The position numbers and the translations under genes are program-made. From Agrobacterium tumefaciens (GTDB taxonomy: Bacteria > Pseudomonadota > Alphaproteobacteria > Rhizobiales > Rhizobiaceae), in the NCBI RefSeq assembly GCF_013318015.2, contig NZ_CP115843.1, forward strand, positions 186,001 through 250,000: a DNA stretch of 64,000 nt, given 5' to 3'. This document shows, one piece after another, positions 1 to 8,152 of this stretch. Position 1 is the stretch's first letter, and each line of letters starts with the position of its first letter. The notes under the pieces were generated by a model. The model was given only the letters and a program-made list of their open reading frames with translations, made no database searches and was not told the origin of the DNA.

Positions 1-1067
1 TAGGACGCAAAAATATCCTGTTGTTCACATTCATTATCATGGGATTTGCTTCATTCTTGATCGGCTTGATGCCGACTTACGAGACAATTGGTATATGGGC
101 ACCAATACTGATCGTGATGCTGAGGTTTATCCAAGGTTTTGCGCTTGGTGGTGAATCAACGGGCGCGCAACTGTTCACAATGGAGCACGCACCACAAAGC
201 AAGCGTGGATTGTTTGGTGCGTTCACAAACATGGCAGCTCCTATTAGCCAGGTCTTGGCGAACGGGCTTCTGTTTGTAATTGCGGCGCTGATGACCACTG
301 AGCAATTCACGAGCTACGGATGGAGAATTCCATTCTTGATGAGTGTACTGTTGGTGCTTTTGGGCGTGTACATCCGCTTCCGCGTTGAAGAAACACCCGC
401 ATTCCAGCAACTCAAGCAACGTCAGGAGCTTGCTGAGGCTAAGGACATCGAGCTGGAGCCCAAACGCTCAGTGTTTAAAACGCACCCTAAAACGATTATC
501 CGGCTGATCCTTTTTTGGGCAGCGCCAGCCAGCTGTTACTACGTGATTACGGTGTTCTCGATCAACTACCTCACCAAATCTGTTGGGGTCGCCAACCAGA
601 CCGCTTTTGCATGCCTGATGGCAGCAAATGTGGTCGCAATTTTCACGACATGCATTGGTGGTGCCTTGAGCGACAAGTACGGCCGTAAGCCACCTCTGAT
701 CGTCACAACTTTGTTGATGTTCGTAATTGCGTTCTTCTACTTCCCCATGATGAACACAGGCAGCACGGTTTTGATTTTCCTTGCCATGGGCGCTTTCGCT
801 GGCTGCATCCAGGCGCAGAGCGGTATTTTGCCATCCTTCTTTGCTGAGCATTTTCCAACGTCGCAGCGGTATGCGGGATCCGCAATCGCGTATACCGGTG
901 CAAACCTGCTCTTCGCTGGCCCGACGCCGTTTGTCGCTGCTTGGTTGATGCAATCGTTCGGTGGTCAAGTCTGGATCATTACAGCTATGAGCCTGATCTT
1001 GCTGTCCGTCTCATTCGTGGCGCTTCTGATAAGCCCAGAGACGAGAAACGTCGATATCACGAAGTAG
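1..1067 (+). CDS. MHS-family MFS transporter (5' end missing)
   Basis: This is the C-terminal part of a 12-helix major facilitator of the metabolite:proton symporter (ProP/ShiA-like) subfamily, an inner-membrane importer of an organic acid or zwitterion. The reading frame is open to base 1: codons before the internal TTG at 21 read GRKN, the usual loop 2-3 MFS signature, so the true start lies outside the window. Visible marks are the helix-4 segment RFIQGFALGGE, the loop FRVEETPAF after helix 6, and the second-half signature DKYGRKP near residue 220. About eight hydrophobic segments remain. The gene is visibly richer in A/T than the operon starting at 3057, as is the next gene, suggesting a separate origin. 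The family assignment is firm; the substrate is unknown. Confidence 0.9.
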   Translation, partial: GRKNILLFTFIIMGFASFLIGLMPTYETIGIWAPILIVMLRFIQGFALGGESTGAQLFTMEHAPQSKRGLFGAFTNMAAPISQVLANGLLFVIAALMTTEQFTSYGWRIPFLMSVLLVLLGVYIRFRVEETPAFQQLKQRQELAEAKDIELEPKRSVFKTHPKTIIRLILFWAAPASCYYVITVFSINYLTKSVGVANQTAFACLMAANVVAIFTTCIGGALSDKYGRKPPLIVTTLLMFVIAFFYFPMMNTGSTVLIFLAMGAFAGCIQAQSGILPSFFAEHFPTSQRYAGSAIAYTGANLLFAGPTPFVAAWLMQSFGGQVWIITAMSLILLSVSFVALLISPETRNVDITK

Positions 1068-1118
1068 TCGAAGCATGGTGAATCCAAATCTGCGATAATG
1101 ACGTACAGGACTAACACA

Positions 1119-1949
1119 ATGACAAACGACCCTTCCGCTCCCGATGTAAATGAGATTGTTCGTAAGGAGACTTGCTCTGTTTCGGCGGTGCGTCGTATCG
1201 CTGCAATGTTGGACGTTGACCCCGACGAGTACAAAGAAGGGGGCGTGCTTCCCTTAGGATGGCATTTTATCTTGCTGGCGGGAGATACTCGGCGCTCCGA
1301 GGTCAGAGGCGATGGATTTCCGGGTCTGGGTGTTCCGATCCCAGACTTGGGCTTACCTCGTCTTTTGCTCGGCAGCAGGACTGTCGATGCACGTGAAGAT
1401 CTGATTATCGGAAGCAATTATGATCGCCACAGCTGGGTTGATAGCATTGTCCAGAAGGAGGGAAAAGCTGGCCCAATGGCAATTGTATCCATCGCCCACG
1501 ACTTGGTAGATCCTCTATCAGCTCGGGTCGTGTTGCACGAGGTTCAGACCTACATTTTGCTTGGGGCGGCACCTTACACGTCTCGTGAAACAGCTCAGTT
1601 AGAGTTGCCTGAAAATGTCACGACAATCGTTCCCGATGACATCCTTCTCTTTCAGTATTCTGCTTTAGGATTCAACTCTCATAAGATCCATATCGACCGC
1701 GCCTATGCGAGGGATGTTGAGGGTTATCCAGACATAGTGGTGAACGGGGGCTTATCTAGCCTATTGCTATTGGAGCATCTCCGAAACCGTGATGCGAGAC
1801 AAGCGGTCAAGATTGTAGCGAAGCATCACCTTCCGCTTTTCAGCGGAAAGCCGATCCACATTCACACTGAAGATGTCGAAGGTGGTTTGAAACTGAAAGC
1901 ACTTGACCATTCTGGAGCACTTTCTGTCGAAATCCACGTTGAGTTTTAG
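1119..1949 (+). CDS. Hotdog (MaoC/FAS1-like) dehydratase, mesaconyl-C4-CoA hydratase type
   Basis: A 276-residue protein of the double-hotdog family that includes mesaconyl-C4-CoA/itaconyl-CoA hydratases and HTD2-like 3-hydroxyacyl-thioester dehydratases, which add or remove water across an acyl-CoA double bond. The N-terminal half carries the PLGWHF and DGFPGLGVPIP stretches; the C-terminal half carries LLFQYSALGFNSHKIHIDRAYA followed by YPDIVVNGGL, the family's active-site region. I chose ATG 1119 over ATG 1098 because an AGGA at 1107-1110 is well placed before it. It is clearly homologous to the protein at 51360-52202 on the other strand. It follows the transporter by about 50 bases and shares its lower GC, so the two probably arrived together. 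The exact acyl-CoA substrate is not known. Confidence 0.82.
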   Translation: MTNDPSAPDVNEIVRKETCSVSAVRRIAAMLDVDPDEYKEGGVLPLGWHFILLAGDTRRSEVRGDGFPGLGVPIPDLGLPRLLLGSRTVDAREDLIIGSNYDRHSWVDSIVQKEGKAGPMAIVSIAHDLVDPLSARVVLHEVQTYILLGAAPYTSRETAQLELPENVTTIVPDDILLFQYSALGFNSHKIHIDRAYARDVEGYPDIVVNGGLSSLLLLEHLRNRDARQAVKIVAKHHLPLFSGKPIHIHTEDVEGGLKLKALDHSGALSVEIHVEF

Positions 1950-2280
1950 GTCGGCGGCTGAGCACTATGTTTATCCCCACGCCGTGGAGACATATCGGAA
2001 GCGGATGTCCGAGAAGATGAATGTTCCGCTTCACGACGGCGTCGCGTCGTAGAATTCCTGAATAGATGAGGTGATCGTTGCCGCGCTTCACTGATGAGGA
2101 TCAAGTCGCCTTCGGCACTATGAGGCGGCGATGGGGAGTGGCGCTCTTTCCTTGGAGAGGAAATCGTTGAGCGCCTTGCCGATTGCTCCGCTGACGTCGG
2201 GATAGGCGGCATTGGTAAAGACTCCGAGGCCAAAGACTGCTGAGTTCAAACTAAAAAGCTCGCAGTACAAGCTGCAGTCA
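1950..2280. other. Intergenic, possible gene remnants
   Basis: About 330 bases with no complete gene. On the plus strand 1951-2051 reads as an open tail ending in a stop (key residues ...RMSEKMNVPLHDGVAS), reminiscent of the Asp/Glu/hydantoin racemase C-terminus. On the minus strand 2228-2118 reads as another tail (FTNAAYPDVSGAIGKAL...). Neither has a start, and I cannot assign either firmly; they are most likely debris at the junction between the AT-richer left end and the GntR-controlled operon. Confidence 0.3.
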
Positions 2281-2979
2281 TCATTGAGAAAATGCGCCAG
2301 CAAAACGCGCCTTCGAGTTTTCGATATGCCGTGCCATAGCCTGTTGGGCACCCTCGACATTTCCAGCCTCCATTTCCCCGATCAGTTCCTCATGCTCGCT
2401 ATTGGCGTCGGTCGTCGCCCTTGCGTGGTAGAAAAGGCGAAACAGATGCACATGGGTATGCAGCCTAGTGAGGCTGTCATAGACGAGGGCATTGCCGCTG
2501 CATCTAGCGATGTAATTGTGGAATGCGGCATCGCGTTTGGCAAATTCACCGTAGGCAGCGCGAGATTCGGATCGTTCGACTTTCCGCATCTCGGCATCCA
2601 GGTTCTTTAAGTCTGCAATGATTTCGGGATCACGTTGCGCGGCAATGCGGCCTGCCGCAAACGGCTCCAGAAGCAGGCGCAGCTCGTAAAGCTGGTCAAG
2701 CTGAATGCGATCCATCTGGTCAGCAGCGCTGTAGCCGATCAGATGGGTCTTGATCACCAGCCCTTGCGCCTCCAGCCGTGAAAGCGCTTCGCGGATTGGG
2801 GTTTGTGACACGCCAAGGGTTCTAACCAGATTATCGACGGAGATCCGACCGCCGGGAGGGATCTTGAGCGACATCAACTGAGCGTAAAGCGCGTCGTAAA
2901 CTTCGTCTCCCAGTCGCGCAGGCCTCCTCAGAAGGACCGTTTCAATAGCTTCGGAATGTTTCACCTTATCCCTCATCAC
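2281..2979 (-). CDS. GntR-family (FCD subfamily) transcriptional regulator
   Basis: A 232-residue DNA-binding regulator. The N-terminal winged helix covers about residues 20-85 (YDALYAQLMSLKIPPGGRIS, then LGVSQTPIREALSRLE, the GntR recognition helix). The C-terminal all-helical FCD ligand domain covers about 95-225 and keeps the usual metal-binding set: DxxxH in KRDAAFHNY, then His in HTHVHLF, SEHEEL and ARHIEN. FCD regulators normally bind a carboxylic acid, often with a metal, and repress a neighbouring catabolic operon. It is transcribed divergently from the operon beginning at 3057, and a perfect palindrome lies between them, so it probably represses both itself and that operon until the substrate or an early intermediate is present. 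Confidence 0.93.
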   Translation of the reverse strand: MMRDKVKHSEAIETVLLRRPARLGDEVYDALYAQLMSLKIPPGGRISVDNLVRTLGVSQTPIREALSRLEAQGLVIKTHLIGYSAADQMDRIQLDQLYELRLLLEPFAAGRIAAQRDPEIIADLKNLDAEMRKVERSESRAAYGEFAKRDAAFHNYIARCSGNALVYDSLTRLHTHVHLFRLFYHARATTDANSEHEELIGEMEAGNVEGAQQAMARHIENSKARFAGAFSQ

Positions 2980-3034
2980 AAAATTTCTCCTTGACGCGCT
3001 CAGTTTAGCAGACTAGCTTTTCTTTATCAATCAT

Positions 3035-3050
3035 ATATCCGATCGGATTT
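3035..3050. promoter_or_regulatory. Palindromic operator candidate
   Basis: ATCCGATCGGAT (3037-3048) is a perfect 12-bp palindrome with an A/T pair added at 3035/3050. It lies 9 bases before the start of the Ldh2-type gene and within the divergent gap next to the GntR/FCD gene. A site here would block transcription or initiation of the operon. That the GntR protein binds it is inference. Confidence 0.55.
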
Positions 3051-3056
3051 TATATC

Positions 3057-4061
3057 GTGACCATAGTGGTAGCCTCGCAACTGAGGGACATGGCCGAAAT
3101 CGCATTGGCCAAGGCGGGTGTACCCGCCGGGCATAGATCACTTCAGGTCGATGTGTTGATGGAGGCCGAGCTGAGGGCGGTTCCGTCACACGGGCTTCTG
3201 CGGCTCGCCCGAATCGTCGCGCGGATCGCCAGTGGCGCCATCGACCCCAAGGCGACCGGTGCCCATGATTGGATTTCTGAGGCGTTTCTCAGTGTCGATG
3301 GTAAAACGGGGCTTGGTCCCGTGGTGGCTAACTGTGCGCTCGATGCACTTATGGAGCGTGCTCGCCGAACCGGAATTGCTGCCGCCGCGATCAGAAACTC
3401 CAATCATATCGGCATGCTGGCCTGGTATGCCGAACGGGTGGCCGAACATGGGTTTTCTGTCATCGCCTTGTCCACCAGCGAGGCGCTGGTACATCCATGG
3501 GGTGCGCGCAAGGCTATGATCGGCACAAATCCGATCGCCATCGGCGTGCCGACCGACGGGGCGCCTTTCGTCATGGATACGGCTACCAGCGTCGTTTCCA
3601 TGGGGGAGATCTACGATCACGCCCATCGCAAGGCGAGCCTGCCTTCCCACTGGGCGCTCGATCAGGACGGAAATCCGACGACGGACGCCGAGGCTGCCAA
3701 GAAGGGTGCGATCGCGCCGTTCGGTCAGGCCAAAGGATATGCGCTCGGACTGGCCTTCGAGCTTCTGGTCAGCGGGCTTGCGGCTTCGGCCATCGGACGC
3801 GACGTGCACGGTACGCTCGACGACACCAGCATCTGCAACAAGGGTGACCTTTTCATTGTCATGCCCGGCCCGAGACGAGATCTGCAAGCCTATTTGCAGG
3901 CCATCCGGGACATGGAGCCGGCAAGCGGGTTCGACGCTGTATTTATTCCCGGAGAGCGGGGCAGGGCTTGCCGTGCCGTCCTGCTGCGCGACGGCGTGCC
4001 CGTTGCCGATGAAGTTTACGAAACGCTGTCTCGCCTCGCAGGCGTGTCGGCAGTTGCCTGA
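3057..4061 (+). CDS. Malate/L-lactate/ureidoglycolate dehydrogenase family (Ldh2) oxidoreductase
   Basis: A 334-residue NAD(P)-dependent 2-hydroxyacid dehydrogenase of the Ldh2 fold, which interconverts 2-hydroxy and 2-oxo acids (malate, lactate, ureidoglycolate, sulfolactate and delta-1-piperideine-2-carboxylate are known family substrates). Family marks in order: PSHGLLRL near residue 43 (substrate His), RNSNHIGMLAWY near 115 (catalytic His), GTNPIAIGVP near 160, FVMDTATS near 175, and KGYALGLAFELL near 225. The start is GTG 3057; no strong ribosome site is visible, but length and N-terminal alignment fit the family. It is the first gene of the GntR-controlled operon. The next gene begins 23 bases after its stop. 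The substrate is not determined. Confidence 0.88.
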   Translation: MTIVVASQLRDMAEIALAKAGVPAGHRSLQVDVLMEAELRAVPSHGLLRLARIVARIASGAIDPKATGAHDWISEAFLSVDGKTGLGPVVANCALDALMERARRTGIAAAAIRNSNHIGMLAWYAERVAEHGFSVIALSTSEALVHPWGARKAMIGTNPIAIGVPTDGAPFVMDTATSVVSMGEIYDHAHRKASLPSHWALDQDGNPTTDAEAAKKGAIAPFGQAKGYALGLAFELLVSGLAASAIGRDVHGTLDDTSICNKGDLFIVMPGPRRDLQAYLQAIRDMEPASGFDAVFIPGERGRACRAVLLRDGVPVADEVYETLSRLAGVSAVA

Positions 4062-4084
4062 ATCGGATCAATGGAGGATTGACC

Positions 4085-5335
4085 GTGACACTATTCGGTA
4101 CTTTACGTTCACCCAGAAATATCGTCTTTGGTGCCGGCCAGAGGAAAGCGCTGCCGCAATTCGCGGCCAAGGCCGGGCGGCGTGCATTGGTGATCACGGA
4201 CGAACGGCTGGCTGCCGACCCCGTATTCGCGGAGTTGATGGCTGCTGTTTCGGCCGTTGGAGTTGAGACCAGGATCTTCGCCGGCGTGACCGCCGAACTG
4301 CCGGTCGAATGCATCGCAGCGGGAGTCGAGGTCGGCAAAGCGTTCGAAGCCGATTTCGTCATCGGCATCGGTGGTGGGAGCTGCCTTGATGCGGCCAAGG
4401 TAATTGCCCTGCTTCTCACCCATGGCGGCAAGGCGTCCGACTATTACGGAGAATTCAAGATCCCGGGACCGATCCTGCCATTGATCTCGCTTCCGACCAC
4501 CTCCGGAACGGGTTCGGAAGTGACGCCCGTCGCGGTCCTGACCGATCCTGACCGTGCGGTGAAAATCGGTATTGCCAGTCCTTATCTGATTTCCGAGACT
4601 GCGATCTGCGACCCGGAGCTAACCTATAGCTGCCCGCCGTCGCTGACGGCAATCTCCGGCGCCGATGCCCTCACCCATGCGATCGAAGCATTCACGACGG
4701 CGCGGCGCGAACCCTACGATTCCCTCGTCCATGACCACGTTTTCCTCGGCAAGAACGCTTTCAGCGACAATTATGCGTTGATGGCTATCGGACATATCGG
4801 CGCAAGCCTCGAGGCGGCAGTCGATAATGGCAACGATCATGTGGCCCGGGAACGCCTGATGCTGGGCGCGATGACGGCAGGCCTCGCCTTCGGTACGGCA
4901 GGTACGGCTGCGGCTCATGCGGTGCAATATCCGGTCGGTGCAATGACCCATACGGCGCATGGCACGGGCGTCGCCCTGATGATGCCCTATGTCATGCAGT
5001 TGAACCGTGACTGGTGCGTCGAAGAACTGATCGAGATCGGTACGGCACTTGGCGTGAATATGGTGGATGGACCGCGCGAGCGGATGGCCGACGCCACGAT
5101 CGATAGGGTCGCTGATCTCTTCGCGTCAGTGGGTATCCCGAAGACGCTTGCAGATCTCGGCATCACCCGGGACCAGCTTCCGACGGTGGTCGAACAGGCG
5201 CTGGGCAGCGCCCGCCTGATCAAGAACAATCCCCGGCCCCTGGATGTCTCTTCCATGACACTGCTGGTGGAGGCCGCCTTTACGGGTGACCGTGCCGCCC
5301 TGCGAAGCCAGCCAGAACAAAGAAAGGCAAGCTGA
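4085..5335 (+). CDS. Iron-containing alcohol dehydrogenase
   Basis: A 416-residue group III (iron-activated) alcohol dehydrogenase, reducing or oxidising a short aldehyde/alcohol pair with NAD. It shows GGGSCLDAAKVIALL (nucleotide-binding GGGS), LPTTSGTGSEVTPVAV, DALTHAIEAFTT (first metal Asp/His set) and AHGTGVALMMPYVM (metal His). GTG 4085 is preferred over TTG 4079 because GGAGGA (4073-4078) sits 6 bases before it and abuts the TTG. The pairing with a succinate-semialdehyde-type dehydrogenase immediately downstream resembles the 4-hydroxybutyrate dehydrogenase/SSADH pair of Agrobacterium (BlcB/BlcA), but no lactonase is present and this remains inference. Maleylacetate reductase is an alternative in the same superfamily. 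Confidence 0.88.
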   Translation: MTLFGTLRSPRNIVFGAGQRKALPQFAAKAGRRALVITDERLAADPVFAELMAAVSAVGVETRIFAGVTAELPVECIAAGVEVGKAFEADFVIGIGGGSCLDAAKVIALLLTHGGKASDYYGEFKIPGPILPLISLPTTSGTGSEVTPVAVLTDPDRAVKIGIASPYLISETAICDPELTYSCPPSLTAISGADALTHAIEAFTTARREPYDSLVHDHVFLGKNAFSDNYALMAIGHIGASLEAAVDNGNDHVARERLMLGAMTAGLAFGTAGTAAAHAVQYPVGAMTHTAHGTGVALMMPYVMQLNRDWCVEELIEIGTALGVNMVDGPRERMADATIDRVADLFASVGIPKTLADLGITRDQLPTVVEQALGSARLIKNNPRPLDVSSMTLLVEAAFTGDRAALRSQPEQRKAS

Positions 5336-5336
5336 G

Positions 5337-6815
5337 ATGAACGTGATTGCAAAACCTTCGGCGATGTTGAGTTTCGATGTCGCTTCGATCCCGACGGACC
5401 TGTTTATCGGCGGCCAGTGGCGTGCCGGACGCGGCGGGGACAAGCTGGATGTGTTCGATCCTTCCACCGGCCAGGTGATCGCGCAGATCGCCAATGCCAG
5501 TCTCGATGACGCCATGGATGCGGTCGCCGCCGCCCATGCAGCCGGCAAGGGATGGGCTACCACCGCCCCGCGTAAACGCTCGGAAATCCTGCGCCGCTGC
5601 TTCGACCTGATGATCGAGCGCAGGGACATGCTGGCGGAACTGATCAGCCTCGAGAATGGCAAATCGCTGGTCGACGCCCAGGGTGAAGTAGGTTACGCGG
5701 CCGAATTCTTCCGCTGGTTTTCGGAAGAGGCCGTGCGCCTGAATGGCGAGATTTCCACCGCACCGGGCGGTGCCAACAAGATTCTGGTCGAACATCAGCC
5801 GATCGGCGTCGCCGTGCTCGTCACGCCGTGGAATTTCCCGGCCGCGATGGCGACACGCAAGATCGCTCCGGCGCTTGCCGCCGGCTGCACCTGCGTTCTC
5901 AAGCCCGCGACGGAAACGCCTCTCACCGCGTTTGCTCTGGCCGAAATCTACAGGGAAGCCGGTGTTCCGGATGGTGTCGTCAATGTCATCACCACCTCGC
6001 GCTCCGGGCCGACCGTCAGCGCCATGCTGAATGATCCGCGGGTTCGCAAGCTGTCCTTCACCGGTTCGACCGAAGTCGGTCGTGTACTGTTGCGCGAAGC
6101 TGCCAACACCGTCGTCTCCTGCTCAATGGAACTTGGCGGCAATGCCCCATTCATCGTGTTCGACGATGCCGATCTCGATGCGGCGATCGAAGGCGCGATG
6201 GTGGCCAAGATGCGCAATGGCGGAGAGGCATGCACGGCCGCTAACCGCTTTTACGTGCAGCGCGGTATCGCCAAGGCGTTTTCCGACAAGCTCGCCGAGC
6301 GCATGGGTTCGATGACCGTCGGCATCGCCTACGACAAGAGTGTCCAGTGCGGTCCGTTGATTAATGTCAAGGCAGTTAACCGCATCAGTGGTCTGGTCGA
6401 AGACGCCAAGGCGCGTGGTGCGACCGTGCTTGCCGGTGGCAAATCGCTGGATCGCAGCGGCTACTTCTACGCGCCGACGGTTCTGGCAGATGTTTCCCCG
6501 GATTCGGAAATCGCTGCCGAAGAGATTTTCGGGCCGATCGCCGCGATTACCACGTTCGATGACGAGGAAGCGGTGATCGACCTGGCGAACGGCACGGAAT
6601 ACGGCTTGATCTCCTATGTCTACACACGCGATTTGGCACGCGGACTGCGTGTGTCCGAGCGGATGGACAGCGGCATGGTCGGCCTCAATCGCGGCCTCGT
6701 CTCCGACCCCGCGGCGCCGTTCGGTGGCACCAAGCAGAGCGGCCTTGGTCGCGAAGGCGCCCATCACGGCATCCTCGAATTTTGCGAAACAAAATACATC
6801 GCTGTCAGCTGGTAA
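5337..6815 (+). CDS. Aldehyde dehydrogenase, succinate-semialdehyde dehydrogenase-like
   Basis: A 492-residue NAD(P)-dependent aldehyde dehydrogenase turning an aldehyde into its acid. The cofactor segment is VTPWNFPAAMATRKIAPALAAG (about 163-183), followed by FTGSTEVGR (241-249), general base Glu265 in MELGGNAP and nucleophile Cys299 in GGEACTAANR. The EACTAANR context and the overall pattern are closest to GabD-type succinate semialdehyde dehydrogenases; alpha-ketoglutarate semialdehyde is an alternative. ATG 5337 is used because it follows the previous stop by one base and has an AAAGG just upstream; an upstream in-frame ATG at 5286 lies within the preceding gene. It would clear the aldehyde made by the iron dehydrogenase or by the enolase branch. 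Confidence 0.88.
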   Translation: MNVIAKPSAMLSFDVASIPTDLFIGGQWRAGRGGDKLDVFDPSTGQVIAQIANASLDDAMDAVAAAHAAGKGWATTAPRKRSEILRRCFDLMIERRDMLAELISLENGKSLVDAQGEVGYAAEFFRWFSEEAVRLNGEISTAPGGANKILVEHQPIGVAVLVTPWNFPAAMATRKIAPALAAGCTCVLKPATETPLTAFALAEIYREAGVPDGVVNVITTSRSGPTVSAMLNDPRVRKLSFTGSTEVGRVLLREAANTVVSCSMELGGNAPFIVFDDADLDAAIEGAMVAKMRNGGEACTAANRFYVQRGIAKAFSDKLAERMGSMTVGIAYDKSVQCGPLINVKAVNRISGLVEDAKARGATVLAGGKSLDRSGYFYAPTVLADVSPDSEIAAEEIFGPIAAITTFDDEEAVIDLANGTEYGLISYVYTRDLARGLRVSERMDSGMVGLNRGLVSDPAAPFGGTKQSGLGREGAHHGILEFCETKYIAVSW

Positions 6816-6842
6816 GCTGAAGCGGGCCAGGGAGGGCTCGTT

Positions 6843-7958
6843 TTGAATATCAAGTCTATCGACGCTTTTCAGCTTTCCATGGGAGACGGAAAGAGCTGGA
6901 TGCCCAAAAGTGCTTTCGTCCGGATTGAAACGGAGAATGGCACATTCGGGCTTGGTGAAGCCTCGCCGATGCAAGGTGGTTATTCCTCGCTTGTGGTGAT
7001 CGCCCGTGATATGGCGCCGTTCCTGATCGGAAAGGACGTGTTCGATCATGCGATCCTGCTCGACACGCTTTTGCACAAATGCATCAAGCTCGGCCCTGAC
7101 GGTATCGTCACCGGTGCCTTGGCGGCGCTTGACATCGCCATGTGGGATCTGAGAGGAAAGCTGCTCGGCCAGCCGGTCTACAAGCTTCTCGGCGGCGCCT
7201 GGACGAAGCGCCTGGCGTGCTACAGCTCGGTTGGTGGGAATGCCGCGCGCTCGGTCGATGACGTGGTGCGCGCCGTTGCCGCCCGTGTCGAGAATGAAAA
7301 CCCGGCTGCGGTCAAAATCCGCTGGGATGGTGATCGCACCCGCCAGGACGTCGATATCGCCGGTGACATCGCCAAGGCAAAGGCTGTTCGCAAACTGCTT
7401 GGCGACGGTTTCTCGATCGGCTTCGATGCCAATAATGGTTATTCGATCGGTGGCGCCATGCGGGTTGGCCGGGCGCTGGAAGACCTCGGTTATGATTGGT
7501 TCGAGGAGCCGGTCCAGCACTACAATGTTAATGCTATGGGTGAAGTGGCACAACGTCTTGATATCACCGTTTCGGCCGGGGAGCAGACCTATACGCTTCA
7601 AGGCCTGAAGGATCTGATCGAGGCAGGCGTTCGGATGGTCCAGCCCGACATCGTCAAGATGGGCGGTATCACCGGCATGATGCAATGCGCGGCACTTGCG
7701 CGGGCGCACGGTGTCGAACTCGTGCCGCATCAGACCCAGCCGACCGTCGGGCATCTCGCCAATATTCATGTGATGAGCACGATCATGCACAATGCCAAGC
7801 CAGTGGAACTGGCTGATCAGTGGGAGCGTGGCTCGCCCGTATTCGTCAATCCATCGGAGACGAGTGATGGTTATTTCACGTTGCCGGACGCGCCGGGCCT
7901 CGGGATCGAATTCGACCGGAAAGAAATGGATGCTCGGCGCATCGATATTTCGGCTTGA
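6843..7958 (+). CDS. Mandelate racemase/muconate lactonizing enzyme family protein
   Basis: A 371-residue enolase-superfamily protein that abstracts a proton alpha to a carboxylate and then racemises, dehydrates or cycloisomerises. The metal ligands are in place: Asp195 (FDANNGY), Glu221 (WFEEPV) and Glu247 (SAGEQ). The His-Asp dyad of the mandelate racemase subgroup is present as His296 (VPHQTQP) and Asp269 (VQPDIVKMGG). At the lysine motif the protein has Lys158-Ile-Arg160, so the second catalytic Lys of MR is an Arg here, favouring dehydration of an acid sugar or an unassigned reaction over racemisation. Start is TTG 6843 with AGGGAGGG about 7 bases upstream. It sits in one operon with dehydrogenases and a FAH hydrolase, a common sugar-acid catabolic set. 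Confidence 0.88.
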   Translation: MNIKSIDAFQLSMGDGKSWMPKSAFVRIETENGTFGLGEASPMQGGYSSLVVIARDMAPFLIGKDVFDHAILLDTLLHKCIKLGPDGIVTGALAALDIAMWDLRGKLLGQPVYKLLGGAWTKRLACYSSVGGNAARSVDDVVRAVAARVENENPAAVKIRWDGDRTRQDVDIAGDIAKAKAVRKLLGDGFSIGFDANNGYSIGGAMRVGRALEDLGYDWFEEPVQHYNVNAMGEVAQRLDITVSAGEQTYTLQGLKDLIEAGVRMVQPDIVKMGGITGMMQCAALARAHGVELVPHQTQPTVGHLANIHVMSTIMHNAKPVELADQWERGSPVFVNPSETSDGYFTLPDAPGLGIEFDRKEMDARRIDISA

Positions 7959-8152
7959 CCCCATGGCTTTACGGCCACTTTTGACCCGCCTACTGGCCGC
8001 TCCGCGTAGCTACGGTCAGGCAGCCGTAGACCATGTTCTGATGACTGGAGCTTCGCAAAAACCACAGTAACCCGCAATGTTAGGGGAATCCCCGAAAAAG
8101 CTCTTGGAGGAGTGGCGGCATTGCATCTCGGAAACACAAAGGGAGGAACCTC
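7959..8152 (+). other. Intra-operon spacer with small hairpins
   Basis: The spacer holds a CGTAGCTACG palindrome (8005-8014) and an overlapping CTACGG/CCGTAG stem (8010-8029). These may shield the upstream message or separate expression of the enzyme genes from the importer genes. There is no T-run, so it is not a canonical terminator. Confidence 0.35.

Noticed and set aside
6123..7964. 613-residue open frame on the minus strand
   Set aside because: It is antisense to the aldehyde dehydrogenase and MR/MLE genes, has no family motifs and a shadow composition (His/Arg/Asp rich); the plus-strand genes have full catalytic motifs.
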